NCBI RefSeq assembly: GCF_004103825.1
Contig: NZ_RYFI01000008.1
Coordinates: 110,542 to 144,955, forward strand
DNA length: 34,414 nucleotides
Source of the DNA: Hansschlegelia zhihuaiae
Lineage (GTDB): Bacteria; Pseudomonadota; Alphaproteobacteria; Rhizobiales; Methylopilaceae
Direction of reading: 5' to 3'
The notes below the pieces were generated by a model, which searched no databases, had not been told where the DNA came from, and was given only the letters and a program-made list of their open reading frames with translations. This document shows positions 1 through 8,559 of this stretch, piece by piece (positions within the stretch are counted from its first letter, which is position 1; each line of letters opens with the position of its first letter). A program made the translations under genes and the position numbers.

Positions 1-47
1 GGCTCGACGAAGTTCTCTACGGCGCGGAGACGGACGGGCGGTGGTGA
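1..47 (+). CDS. Possible 3' end of a CDS cut by the window edge
   Basis: Frame 3 is open from the left edge to a TGA at 45-47 and would encode the last 14 residues of a protein, LDEVLYGAETDGRW. The composition is plausible for a soluble C-terminus. The frame ends just before an inverted repeat, which fits a gene converging on the minus-strand reductase gene. The piece is too short to identify, and an open frame of this length can occur by chance in GC-rich DNA. Confidence 0.3.
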   Translation, partial: LDEVLYGAETDGRW

Positions 48-56
48 CGCTCCCCC

Positions 57-176
57 GATGTCCCGGCTTTCAGCCGGGACCCGGTTGCTCCGCGCTTACG
101 GAATTTGATCGGACGCGCGGATGATTCGTCGGGAGGACGAAGCGTCGAATGGGTTCCGGCTCAAGGCCGGGACATG
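57..176. repeat. Large inverted repeat between convergent gene ends
   Basis: The arms at 57-82 and 151-176 are 26 nt each and match at about 22 positions when one is reverse-complemented. Each arm has a CCGGC...GCCGG core. The spacer holds a small hairpin, TTCGTC at 125-130 and GACGAA at 136-141. The element lies downstream of the minus-strand reductase gene, so it could form a cruciform or act as a two-way terminator. There is no T-tract, so the terminator role is inference. Confidence 0.6.
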
Positions 177-190
177 GCGGCGGCGGCGCC

Positions 191-1171
191 TCAGCCCAAT
201 CGCTCTCGCCCGTGCGGCGCTTCGAGGTCGAGCTCCGGACCCTCGGGGATGATCCGGGTCGGATTGATGGTCGGATGCGACCAGTAATAGTGCGTCTTGA
301 TATGCGCGAAGTTCACCGTCTCGCCGATCCCCGGCGTCTGGAAAAGGTCGCGCAGATAGCCCGACAGATGTTCGTAGTCCGCGATGCGCCGCCGGTTGCA
401 CTTGAAGTGGCCGACATAGACGGCGTCGAAGCGCACGAGCGTCGTGAAGAGGCGGATATCGGCCTCGGTGATCTCGGGACCCATCAGGAAGCGCCGATCG
501 GCGAGCCTTGCGTCGAGAGTGTCGAGCTCGTCGAACAGCGCTCGGAAGGCTTCGGCATAGGCGTCCTGCGAGGTCGCGAAGCCCGCCCGGTAGACGCCGT
601 TGTTGACGCGCTCATAGACGCGGGCGTTGAGGGCGTCGATCTCGGCGCGGAGCGGCTCGGGATAGAAATCGCTGCGCTCGTCGGTCAGGCCGTCGAAGGC
701 CGAGTTGAACATGCGGATGATCTCGGCGGACTCGTTCGAGACGATCGTCCCGCGCTCCTTGTCCCACAGCGCCGGCACCGTGACGCGCGTGGTCACGCCC
801 GGTTTCGCCTTGAGGTAGACTTCATAGAGCCGCCTGGCGCCGTTCGCCCCATCCGGGGTCGCGCCCGGAAAATCTCCGAAGACCCAGCCTTCCTCGCCCA
901 TGCGCGGGTCGACGACGAAGACGTCGATAAGGCCTTCGAGCCGCTTCAGCCTGCGGAAGATCAGCGTCCTGTGCGCCCAGGGACAGGCCAGCGACACGTA
1001 GAGGCAATAGCGTCCCGCCCCGGCTTTGAAGCCGCCTTCGCCGGTCGGACCCGGCGATCCGTCCGCCGTGATCCAGTTGCGGAACTGCGACGCCTGCCGT
1101 TCGAACCGGCCGCCGGACTTCGACGTGTCGTACCATTTGTCCTGCCAGTTTCCGTCGACCAGAAGTCCCAT
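191..1171 (-). CDS. yqjG: Glutathionyl-hydroquinone reductase (YqjG/ECM4-type GST)
   Basis: The 326-residue protein matches the usual length of S-glutathionyl-(chloro)hydroquinone reductases. It has the family's catalytic CPWAHRT motif with the nucleophilic cysteine at residue 63, followed by a thioredoxin-fold region and a helical C-terminal GST domain. Members of this Xi-class family remove glutathione from glutathionylated hydroquinones and act in the cytoplasm. The start MGLLVDGNWQ is typical, since homologues begin with a similar segment before a W-rich stretch. The gene is single, diverging from the Tudor-like gene across about 215 bp. The physiological substrate cannot be read from the sequence. 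A plain omega-type GST is the alternative, but the extended N-terminus and CPWAHR favour the reductase. Confidence 0.9.
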   Translation of the reverse strand: MGLLVDGNWQDKWYDTSKSGGRFERQASQFRNWITADGSPGPTGEGGFKAGAGRYCLYVSLACPWAHRTLIFRRLKRLEGLIDVFVVDPRMGEEGWVFGDFPGATPDGANGARRLYEVYLKAKPGVTTRVTVPALWDKERGTIVSNESAEIIRMFNSAFDGLTDERSDFYPEPLRAEIDALNARVYERVNNGVYRAGFATSQDAYAEAFRALFDELDTLDARLADRRFLMGPEITEADIRLFTTLVRFDAVYVGHFKCNRRRIADYEHLSGYLRDLFQTPGIGETVNFAHIKTHYYWSHPTINPTRIIPEGPELDLEAPHGRERLG

Positions 1172-1387
1172 GACGCCTCTCCAACCGATCCCGCCTGGCG
1201 AGATAGCGCGATCTGCGTGGAGGGATCGAGGGTCGCGACGGCGTCACGTGGGCGCGGTGCAACAGCGGAAGTAATATGATCAACAGATAAAAATAAATCC
1301 GCTCCCGGTGAATCTTGACTTGCTCGCGAGCCAAAATGACAAGTCGATCTTCGGACGCGGCTGTCGCGTCCGACGGGGGAAACAAGA

Positions 1388-1753
1388 ATGCGTGGCATGA
1401 TCTTCGGTCTTGCGCTCGCGGCAGCGACCGCGGCGCCGTCTCTGGCCTTCGAACAGGGCGACTGGGTGCTGGGTCAGTGGAAGGGCGGCGAGTATTGGTA
1501 TCCGGGCGTGGTCGAGAACGCCTCGAAATCCAAGGTGACGATCCGATATGACGACGGAGACGTCGACACCCGCCCGATCAACCAGGTCAAGGAGTACGAC
1601 TGGTCGGTCGGCGACAAAGTCGAGTGCAACTACCGCGGCGGCGGGACCTGGTACAAGGGCCGGATCGCCGCGCTCAATGGCGGCTCGATCCGGATCGACT
1701 ACAATGACGGCGACAAGGAAAAGACCAAGACCGGCATGTGCAGGTCTCGCTGA
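1388..1753 (+). CDS. Secreted protein with two tandem Tudor/SH3-like repeats
   Basis: The 121-residue product starts with a signal peptide of about 20 residues (MRGMIFGLALAAATAAPSLA). The mature part is two consecutive units of roughly 45-50 residues. Each has the pattern GD-x-V...GG..WY.G.V...(V/I).I.Y.DGD, the signature of a Tudor/Agenet-like beta barrel. Such barrels bind ligands in eukaryotic chromatin proteins, but the role of secreted bacterial versions is unknown. Two cysteines (in VECNY and GMCRSR) could form a disulfide in the periplasm. The gene stands alone, with an AT-rich region upstream and no gene for about 225 bp downstream. Function is not assigned. Confidence 0.85.
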   Translation: MRGMIFGLALAAATAAPSLAFEQGDWVLGQWKGGEYWYPGVVENASKSKVTIRYDDGDVDTRPINQVKEYDWSVGDKVECNYRGGGTWYKGRIAALNGGSIRIDYNDGDKEKTKTGMCRSR

Positions 1754-1979
1754 CCTTGGCTCAGCGGCGCGGCGGACGCACGGCGTCCCACTTGCTGCCG
1801 TGTCCCTGGGGACGCTGGCGCCATGTGACGCGCCATGGTATCGGGCCGTCATGACGATCGGATCCACGATCAATTCGCGACGAAGCTCCGCGCGGCGCCC
1901 CCTGGCGCCGGACCTTCGCGGCTGACTTCGCGCGACGGCGCGCGGGGCGGCTTCTCCGGCCTGATCTCCCGAGCGTCCC

Positions 1980-2483
1980 ATGACCTCCCTTCCGCTGACG
2001 ATCCTCCACGAGCAGCCCGACGATGGGCCGGCCGTCGAACGCCTGCAGGAGCGGGCCTTCGGGCCCGGCCGCTACGCCCGCTCCGCCTACCGCCTGCGGG
2101 AGGGCGTCGATCCCGCACGGGAGCTCTGCTTCACGGCGCGGGTCGGGACGTTCCTGGTCGGGTCGAACCGGATGACCCGGATCGTGATCGGTTCGCAGGA
2201 GGCGCTGCTGCTCGGTCCTCTGGTCGTCGACCCGGCGTTCTGGAGCCGCGGCATCGGCGAGGCGCTGCTCAAGGCATCGCTCGACGCGGCCGTGGCGGCC
2301 GGCCATCGGCTCGTGCTCCTGGTCGGCGACGAGCCCTATTACGCCCGTGTCGGCTTCCGTCGGGTCCCGGCGGGCATGGTGACGCTGCCGGGGCCGGTCG
2401 ATCCCGACCGGGTGCTCTGGCGCTCGCTCGTCGACGGCGCCGATCTCGGAGCGGGCGGCAAGGCGCGCCGCTCGTGGGGGTGA
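1980..2483 (+). CDS. GNAT family N-acetyltransferase
   Basis: The 167-residue protein has the GNAT fold order. An N-terminal segment with ERAFGPGRYARSAYRLRE is followed by a central strand (ALLLGPLVVDPAFWSRG) and the acetyl-CoA pyrophosphate loop SRGIGEALL, which fits the R-x-x-G-x-G/A pattern. The ending EPYYARVGFRRVPAG is typical of the C-terminal strand in YhbS-like members. Such enzymes transfer an acetyl group from acetyl-CoA to an amine, and the substrate here cannot be predicted. The ATG at 1980 directly precedes the conserved region. The next gene converges 7 nt downstream. Confidence 0.88.
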   Translation: MTSLPLTILHEQPDDGPAVERLQERAFGPGRYARSAYRLREGVDPARELCFTARVGTFLVGSNRMTRIVIGSQEALLLGPLVVDPAFWSRGIGEALLKASLDAAVAAGHRLVLLVGDEPYYARVGFRRVPAGMVTLPGPVDPDRVLWRSLVDGADLGAGGKARRSWG

Positions 2484-2490
2484 CGCGCCC

Positions 2491-2802
2491 TCAGCAGGCC
2501 ACCGACTCGACCGCCTGAAGGACCGCCCCGACCACGACGAGGAAGAAGCCGACCGGGATGATGAACAGCCCGATGAGGTATTTCAGCGTCGAGACGCCGA
2601 AGTCGACCACCTTCCAGCCGAACTCCTTGGTGGCCTTGCCGCGTCCGCAGCTCTCCTCCTTCTCCTCCGCTGCAGGCGTGGCCGAGACGGAATAGCTGGC
2701 CGGTCTCAGCGGCGCGCCGGCGGCGCCCGCGGGGCCGGGGGCGGCGAGGCAGAGCAGGCAGGCGAACAGGCGCAACGCGGCCAATCCTCGGGCGAACGGC
2801 AT
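2491..2802 (-). CDS. Small membrane protein, function unknown
   Basis: The 103-residue protein has a cleavable-looking signal peptide (residues 1-27, ending AGA) and a short linker with an EEKEESCGRG segment. Near the C-terminus is one strongly hydrophobic helix (YLIGLFIIPVGFFLVVVGAVLQ). It ends with VESVAC, so there are cysteines at the terminus and in the linker. A clear GGAG ribosome binding site precedes the ATG. It lies 78 nt downstream of marC on the same strand and may be co-transcribed with it. I do not recognise the family. Confidence 0.7.
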   Translation of the reverse strand: MPFARGLAALRLFACLLCLAAPGPAGAAGAPLRPASYSVSATPAAEEKEESCGRGKATKEFGWKVVDFGVSTLKYLIGLFIIPVGFFLVVVGAVLQAVESVAC

Positions 2803-2880
2803 CGAGGTCTCCTTCGTCGTACGCGGTCTTAAACCGGAGATCGGCCGCGCGAATCAACCCGCGGAGCCCAATGCGCCCTC

Positions 2881-3555
2881 TCAGGCGGGATGTCCGATCC
2901 CGGCGATGCGGAACACGTCCAGCACGCCGTTCAGCGTGATCTGCACCCCGACGCAGAGCAGGATGAAGGCGGCGAACCGCGCGATGATCCGCACGCCGCT
3001 TGGTCCGATCAGTCCGGTGATCCAGTCCGCCCAGCTATAGGAAAGCCAGATCGCCGCCGAGATCGCCGCCGTCGCGGCCGACACCCCGATCGCGAAGGCC
3101 GCGAGCGCCGCGCCCTCCGCCGGACGGTTGGCGCCGAGCGCGATCGCGACCGAGATCGTGCCGGGCCCGGTGGTGAGCGGCATGGTGAGAGGGAAGAAGG
3201 CGATGTCGTCGCTGTCCTTCGCGCCCTCGGCCTGCTGCTGCTTGCGTTGCTCCTGAGCTTCGGGCGCGGAGAGCAGCCGCCATCCGGTGGTCGCGACCAC
3301 CAGCCCGCCGGCGATCCTCAGCGCCGCGATCGTGATGCCGAAGAAGGCGAGCAGATAGGCGCCGAGCCAGAGCGCTCCCAGCATCACGATCGCCGAATAG
3401 ATCCCGACGCGGCGGGCGAGCGTCACCCGCTCGGCATGCGTGCGGCCGCCGGTGACCTGCGCGAACAGCAGCGCGCCGCCGATCGGGTTGACGATCGAGA
3501 ACAGCGCGGAGCCCGCGAGCAGGAAGCTCTGAAGGACGTCGACCCACCAGCCCAA
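2881..3555 (-). CDS. marC: MarC family integral membrane protein
   Basis: The 224-residue, very hydrophobic protein has about six membrane helices. The N-terminal motif SIVNPIGGALLFAQ corresponds to the (I/V)-(D/N)-P-(I/L)-G signature of MarC/UPF0056, and PLTTGPGTISVAIALG matches the family's second conserved block. The transport role of MarC is unsettled, and E. coli MarC is not a proven drug transporter. The start is a TTG at 3555. An in-frame TGA lies four codons upstream, no ATG or GTG lies between, and a GAGG sequence sits at a suitable distance. It follows the VWA-like membrane gene by 47 nt, so it may be the last cistron of the moxR operon. Confidence 0.88.
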   Translation of the reverse strand: MGWWVDVLQSFLLAGSALFSIVNPIGGALLFAQVTGGRTHAERVTLARRVGIYSAIVMLGALWLGAYLLAFFGITIAALRIAGGLVVATTGWRLLSAPEAQEQRKQQQAEGAKDSDDIAFFPLTMPLTTGPGTISVAIALGANRPAEGAALAAFAIGVSAATAAISAAIWLSYSWADWITGLIGPSGVRIIARFAAFILLCVGVQITLNGVLDVFRIAGIGHPA

Positions 3556-3602
3556 GGCGCCGCCTCAGCTTTGCGGGACGGCGGGACGGGACGTGCGCCG
3601 CG

Positions 3603-5678
3603 TCATCGGCCCTCGCGCGCCCATGTCACGGCGAAGGCGCCGATCAGCAGCAGGAGCCCGAGGACGCCGGCGAAGACGGGCAGGATGCCGATGCCCCGCA
3701 CCACGCTCGCCTCCGCCTCGCGCACGCCGATCCAGTCCGAGCCGAAGGCGCGCGCGCCCGCGCTGACCTGGACGATGCGCGGGACGTCGATCGTCGCGCC
3801 CGGCTCCGGCTCGACGCGCCGGACCGAGCCCCCGGTCGCGGCCGCGATCGGTCCGAGCCTGCGGTCGGTGCTCGCGACCTCGGTGAACTCCCGCGGGTTC
3901 GGCGGCCCGACATTGACCAGCGTCGAGAAAGTCCCGTCGGCGGCGCGGTGCAGCCCGAGCTCGGGCGTCTCGAAGGTCGCGCGCCAGAGGCCGGGCTCCT
4001 CGCGGTTCAACTGGACCTCGCGCGTGGAGCCGCCCGGCAGGGTGACGGTGACGGGCGCGGCCTCATGCTTCAGCGTCTGGCGCTCCAGCGTGACGGTCTT
4101 GCCGACGGCCTTGGCCCTCAGCGCCTCCTCCTCGAGGTCGGGCTCCTTCATCAGCCAGTGGGAGAGCCGGCGCAGCAGGTCGACATGCGGGCCGCCGCCG
4201 TCGAAGCCGCGCGCCCAGAGCCACGCGTGGTCGGACAGCAGCAGCGCGACCCGCCCCTTCTCCTCGCGGGCGAGCACGAGAAGGGGGCGCTCCTCCGGCC
4301 CCTGCAGCACCGCCTCGCCCTCGCGCAGGCGCGAGTCGACCATGCGGAACCAGGGCGCCCAGTTGGGCGGGTTCTGCTCGGAGCCCGGCAGGCCGCGCGT
4401 CACCGGGTGCTTGCGGCCGACTTCTGACAGCTCGGCCTTGAACGCCCGCTCGATCACGCCGCCCATCGGCTCGGCCGGAAGCACCGGCGCGAGCGGCGTC
4501 TCGTAGAGCGAGCCCGGCTCCGAATAGTCCGGCCCACCGGCGACCAAAACCGCGCCGCCGTCGCGGACATAGCGGGCGATGTTGTCGAAATAGATGATCG
4601 GCAGGATGCCCTGGCGCGCGTAGCGGTCGAAGATGATGAGGTCGAACTCGTTGATCTTCTGGGAGAACAGCTCGCGCGTCGGAAAGGCGATCAGCGACAG
4701 CTCGTTGATCGGCGTGCCGTCCTGCTTCTCGGGCGGCCTGAGAATGGTGAAATGCACGAGGTCCACCGAAGCGTCGGCCTTGAGGAGGTTCCGCCAGGTG
4801 CGCTCGCCGGCGTGCGGTTCGCCCGAGACCAGCAGCACGCGCAGCTTCTCGCGCACGCCGTCGATCGGCACGACGGCGCGGTTGTTGACGGTCGTGATCT
4901 CCTGGCCCGCGTCCTCCGCCTCGATCTCTATGAAGTTGACGCCGGGATGGGCGATCGGCGCCTCGATGGTCGTGACCTGGCCGGGCACGACCTCGATCCG
5001 CTCGATCGCCTCGCCGTCGCGACGCACCGTCACGGGCACGGGCCGACCCAGCCCGGCCCCGACCTCGTCGACCCGGAAACCGATCCGCTGGCTCTGGCCG
5101 ACGATCCCGAAGCGCGGGGACAGCGTCAGCGCCACCCGCCGATCGCGCTCGTCCGGCCGGCCGGTGATCAGACCGTGGACCGGCGCCTGGAAGCCGAGGT
5201 CGCGGGCGCTCGCCGGCAGGTCATGGATCACGCCATCGGTGACGAAGAGCGCGCCAGCGACCCGCTCGGGCGGCACGTCGGCGAGCCCGTTGCGGAGCGC
5301 TGCGAAGAGCTCGGTTCCATCGGTCGCCGTGCCGTCCTGACCGGCTTCGATCCAGCGGATCTCGGTGTCCTTGAGCCCCGAGAGCCGCGCCTCCAATTGC
5401 TTGCGGACCTCGTCGGTCTGGACATTGCGACGGTCGAGCGTCTGGCTGCCGGAGCGGTCGATGACGACAGGCAGGACGTTGGTCAGCGTCTCCCGATCCT
5501 CGCGGGTGAAGGAGGGGTTCGCGAGAGCGAGCAGCAGGCAGGCGATCGCCCCGGTCCGCAGCCACGCGCCGCGCGTGCGTCCGACGACGCAAAGGGCCGC
5601 CGCCGCGGCGCCCGCCAGCCCGAGCGCGATCAGCGCCCAGAGCGGGATCAGGGGCGCGAAGGCGACGTCGATGCTCAT
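3603..5678 (-). CDS. VWA-like/GATase-like membrane protein of the moxR operon
   Basis: The 691-residue protein has N-terminal membrane helices (about residues 9-33 and 40-55). A periplasmic-type region follows with DRSGS at 74-78, matching the DxSxS metal-site motif of von Willebrand A domains. Further on is a segment resembling a class I glutamine-amidotransferase fold (VRDGGAVLVAGGPDYSEP) without an obvious catalytic cysteine. One membrane helix lies near the C-terminus. This architecture is common as the last gene of alphaproteobacterial MoxR-DUF58-DUF4159 operons, where the proteins are thought to assist assembly or stress responses at the membrane. An ATG seven codons earlier (5699) would overlap the previous gene. 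The start at 5678 leaves a 10-nt gap and gives a normal membrane N-terminus. Confidence 0.82.
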   Translation of the reverse strand: MSIDVAFAPLIPLWALIALGLAGAAAAALCVVGRTRGAWLRTGAIACLLLALANPSFTREDRETLTNVLPVVIDRSGSQTLDRRNVQTDEVRKQLEARLSGLKDTEIRWIEAGQDGTATDGTELFAALRNGLADVPPERVAGALFVTDGVIHDLPASARDLGFQAPVHGLITGRPDERDRRVALTLSPRFGIVGQSQRIGFRVDEVGAGLGRPVPVTVRRDGEAIERIEVVPGQVTTIEAPIAHPGVNFIEIEAEDAGQEITTVNNRAVVPIDGVREKLRVLLVSGEPHAGERTWRNLLKADASVDLVHFTILRPPEKQDGTPINELSLIAFPTRELFSQKINEFDLIIFDRYARQGILPIIYFDNIARYVRDGGAVLVAGGPDYSEPGSLYETPLAPVLPAEPMGGVIERAFKAELSEVGRKHPVTRGLPGSEQNPPNWAPWFRMVDSRLREGEAVLQGPEERPLLVLAREEKGRVALLLSDHAWLWARGFDGGGPHVDLLRRLSHWLMKEPDLEEEALRAKAVGKTVTLERQTLKHEAAPVTVTLPGGSTREVQLNREEPGLWRATFETPELGLHRAADGTFSTLVNVGPPNPREFTEVASTDRRLGPIAAATGGSVRRVEPEPGATIDVPRIVQVSAGARAFGSDWIGVREAEASVVRGIGILPVFAGVLGLLLLIGAFAVTWAREGR

Positions 5679-5688
5679 GCCCCGCGCC

Positions 5689-8559
5689 TCACTGCCCAAG
5701 CCTCTCGAGCAGAGCAGGCACGTGCACTTGGTCGGCCTTGTAGTTGCCGGTCAGCGTGTACATCACGATGTTGACCCCGACCCGGTAGGCCATCTCGCGC
5801 TGGCGCTCGTCCGACGAGGTCGGGAACAGCGGCTGGCCGTCGGAGCCCACCGCCCAGGCGCCGGCGAAATCCGCCGAGGTGATCAGGATCGGCGAGACGC
5901 CGTCGCCGGCGCGGGCCGGGCGGTCCTCGCCCTCGTCGGCCGGCGGCAGGGCCTCGACCCAGAGCGGGCTCCCGGAATAGCGGCCCGGGAAATCGTCGAG
6001 CAGGTAGAAGGCCTTGGTCAGCACGTGATCCGGCGGGGCCTTTTCGAGCGCGGGCACGTCGAGCCCGGCGAGCAGGCGCTTCAGGGCGTCGCCCTGGGGG
6101 CCGGCGCCGGTCATCACCGCGTCCCGGGTGTCGAACAGGATCGTGCCGCCCTGTTTCATGTAGGCGTCGATGCGCGCCAGCGTCTCGGGCGAGGGCTGTT
6201 GAGCGTTCTCCAATACCGGCCAATAGAGCAGCGGGAAATAAGAGAGCTCGTCGCGAGACGGATCGACGGCCATCGGCGCCCCCGGCTCGAGCGCGGTTCG
6301 CTCGCCGAGCGTCTGGGTGAGGCCCTCGAGGCCCGCCTTGGAAATCCGATCGACCTCGAAGTCGCCCGTCGCCACATAGGCGAGTCGGGTGGACAGCGTG
6401 GCCTCCAGCGCGAAGCGTTCGTCGATCGGCTGCTTCTGCGGAGTCGGTTCCGGCGGCGTCTGGGCGAAGCCGGGCGACGATGACAGCGCGATCGTCAGGC
6501 CGACCGCGGCGACGAGCCAGACGGCTACCCGTGGCCGCCTCGCGATCAGCGCCGCGCCGCCAGCCAGCAGGAACACGATCAGGCTGTCGACGATGGCCGC
6601 GATCGCCGCGACGGTGAAAAGCCAGGGCGCGACGGGCGTCGGTTCGGCGGCCACGATCGGCGCCACCTTGGCGTCGACGCCTGCGAGGTCGAGACGGACG
6701 AGCGCCGCGTCGGCGGGCAGCAGGTTGACCGCGATCCCGGCGTCGACCGGTCCATAGAATCCCGGCGGATTGTCCGGCGTTGCGAAAGGACGGCCTTCGA
6801 CGGGAGCCGGCCTGGCGGTCGCGGGCGGCGACCGGAAGGCGCCGAAACCGTCGAGCGTGCGGGTCGGCGGCAGCGTGGCCGGGCGTTGGCCGGGCGGCGG
6901 CGCGGCCTCGCCCGCGGCCGGCTTGCCCCCTGCCTCGTTGGTCTTGGCCGTCTCGGCCTCCTGCTTCTGCGCCGGGTTGGAGCCCGCGAGATCGACGATC
7001 CGGCGCAGCATGTCCACAAACGCGCCGGAGAGCGGCAGGTTCGACCAGCGCGTGTCAGCCGTGACGTGGAACAGCACCGAGAGGCCCTTGTCCTGCTTCA
7101 CGCCGGTGACGAGCGGCGTCCCGTCGCCGAGCGTCGCCCAAACACGATCGGGCAGGTCGGCGTCGGGTTCGGCGAGCACCTGGCGGGAGACCGTCACGTC
7201 CTTCGGGGGAACGAGAGGGGCGAACGGTCCTTCGGCCGAAAAGCTCGACAGCGGCTGCGGCGTCTCCCAGGCGAGCGCGCCGCCGAGGATGCGGCCTCCC
7301 TGGCGGAGCCGGACCGGCGACAGCTCGTCCTGCGGCGCGGCGGCGAGCCGCGGCCCGGCGAACCGGATCAGCACGCCGCCGGCGCGCACCCAGGCGGAGA
7401 GCTTGTCCTGCGCCTCTCGGCTCAGCGCGCCGACGTCGGCGAGCACGATCGCCGGAAGCTTGTCGGTGACGAACTGCTCGACCGCCTGGCTCGCGCCCTG
7501 TCCGCGCGCCTCGCGCACGTCGGCGAAGGGTCTCAGCGCCCGTGACAGATAGTAGGTCGGCGACAGAAGCGGCTGCGCGACGTCCGCCGAAGCGCCGCTC
7601 ACCACGCCGATAGAGCGTCGTTTCGAGCGCTGGTCGAGGAGCTGGACGGCGCCGGCGGTCTTGGCCCCGACGAGTTCGAGGCGTGCGATGTCGTTGCGCA
7701 GCTCGACCGGCAGGTCGAAGGACGCGACGGCGTCGCGGGCGCCGAGCGGAAACGCCCCGTCCACCTCTGCGAGCGGCCGGCCGCGAAGATCGGAGGCGCG
7801 CACGCGGAATGGCTCCGGACCGGCGGCCTCGCCGCGAAGAGCCTTGACGGTCAGCGCCCCCGGAGAATTCTCGGCCGCCGCAAGGCCGCGGGCGGAGCCG
7901 GTCGGATCGATCCTGACGGCGAGGGAGCGGCCGCCGAGCGCGGCCTTCAGGCCGTCGGCGAAGGCGCGCGCCTCGCCGCCCGCGAGGCCGTCCGCGATCC
8001 AGACGGCGTCCGCGGAGGGGTTTGTCCTGAGAAAGGCCTCGATCGGCCCCAGCAGCGGCCTGCGGTCGACCGCGAAGGGCTCGGGCGACAGCACCCTCAG
8101 CCGCTCGACGGCGGCCTCGGCGGTCCCGAGGCCGATCTCGCGCGGCGGCTCGGCGCTCGCGACCAGTGCGACCGGCCGTCCGGCGTCGCCGGCCGACTGG
8201 ATCGCGACTTCGGCGGCTGCGACACGGGCGTCCCAGTCCGGCGCCGCCGCCCAGCCATTGTCGAGAACCAGCAGCAGCGGGCCGGAGCCCTGGCTCGCGG
8301 CGGGCGGCGGGTTCCAGATCGGCTTGGCGAGCGCGACGATGATGAGCGCGGCCAGCGTCAGCCGGAGCAGCAGAAGCCACCAGGGCGTGCGGACGGGCGT
8401 CTCGCGCTTCGCCACCACGTCGAGCAGGAGGCGGAGCGGCGGGAAGTCGATCTTGCGCGGGCGCGGCGGGGTGAGGCGCAGCAGCAGCCAGAGCGCCGGC
8501 AGCGCGAGCAGCGCCGTCAGCATCCAGGGGCTCAGGAAGGCGAGCGGCAGCGCGCTCAT
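5689..8559 (-). CDS. BatA-type N-terminal, DUF4159 C-terminal membrane protein
   Basis: The 956-residue protein begins with the N-terminal BatA/aerotolerance-type membrane segment (FLSPWMLTALLALPALWLLL, with RPRKIDFPPLRLL just after). A second helix follows near residue 65, then a degenerate VWA-like domain. Around residue 700 are hydrophobic segments, and the last 230 residues match DUF4159, with the motif (S/T)YFPLLYWPV and the TGNYKADQVH ending. It overlaps the DUF58 gene by 4 nt (ATGA at 8556-8559), which fixes the start by translational coupling. The frame stays open much further upstream, but that part lies antisense-like over DUF58 and is not coding. The likely role is partner of the MoxR chaperone in a membrane complex. 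Confidence 0.85.
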   Translation of the reverse strand: MSALPLAFLSPWMLTALLALPALWLLLRLTPPRPRKIDFPPLRLLLDVVAKRETPVRTPWWLLLLRLTLAALIIVALAKPIWNPPPAASQGSGPLLLVLDNGWAAAPDWDARVAAAEVAIQSAGDAGRPVALVASAEPPREIGLGTAEAAVERLRVLSPEPFAVDRRPLLGPIEAFLRTNPSADAVWIADGLAGGEARAFADGLKAALGGRSLAVRIDPTGSARGLAAAENSPGALTVKALRGEAAGPEPFRVRASDLRGRPLAEVDGAFPLGARDAVASFDLPVELRNDIARLELVGAKTAGAVQLLDQRSKRRSIGVVSGASADVAQPLLSPTYYLSRALRPFADVREARGQGASQAVEQFVTDKLPAIVLADVGALSREAQDKLSAWVRAGGVLIRFAGPRLAAAPQDELSPVRLRQGGRILGGALAWETPQPLSSFSAEGPFAPLVPPKDVTVSRQVLAEPDADLPDRVWATLGDGTPLVTGVKQDKGLSVLFHVTADTRWSNLPLSGAFVDMLRRIVDLAGSNPAQKQEAETAKTNEAGGKPAAGEAAPPPGQRPATLPPTRTLDGFGAFRSPPATARPAPVEGRPFATPDNPPGFYGPVDAGIAVNLLPADAALVRLDLAGVDAKVAPIVAAEPTPVAPWLFTVAAIAAIVDSLIVFLLAGGAALIARRPRVAVWLVAAVGLTIALSSSPGFAQTPPEPTPQKQPIDERFALEATLSTRLAYVATGDFEVDRISKAGLEGLTQTLGERTALEPGAPMAVDPSRDELSYFPLLYWPVLENAQQPSPETLARIDAYMKQGGTILFDTRDAVMTGAGPQGDALKRLLAGLDVPALEKAPPDHVLTKAFYLLDDFPGRYSGSPLWVEALPPADEGEDRPARAGDGVSPILITSADFAGAWAVGSDGQPLFPTSSDERQREMAYRVGVNIVMYTLTGNYKADQVHVPALLERLGQ

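Noticed and set aside
149-1279. Long plus-strand frame opposite the reductase gene
   Set aside because: Arg/Ala/Glu/Val-rich composition, no family, and fully antisense to a well supported gene.
2890-4506. 538-codon plus-strand frame over marC and the VWA-like gene
   Set aside because: Shadow of GC-rich genes on the other strand; spans two genes and has no coherent domain.
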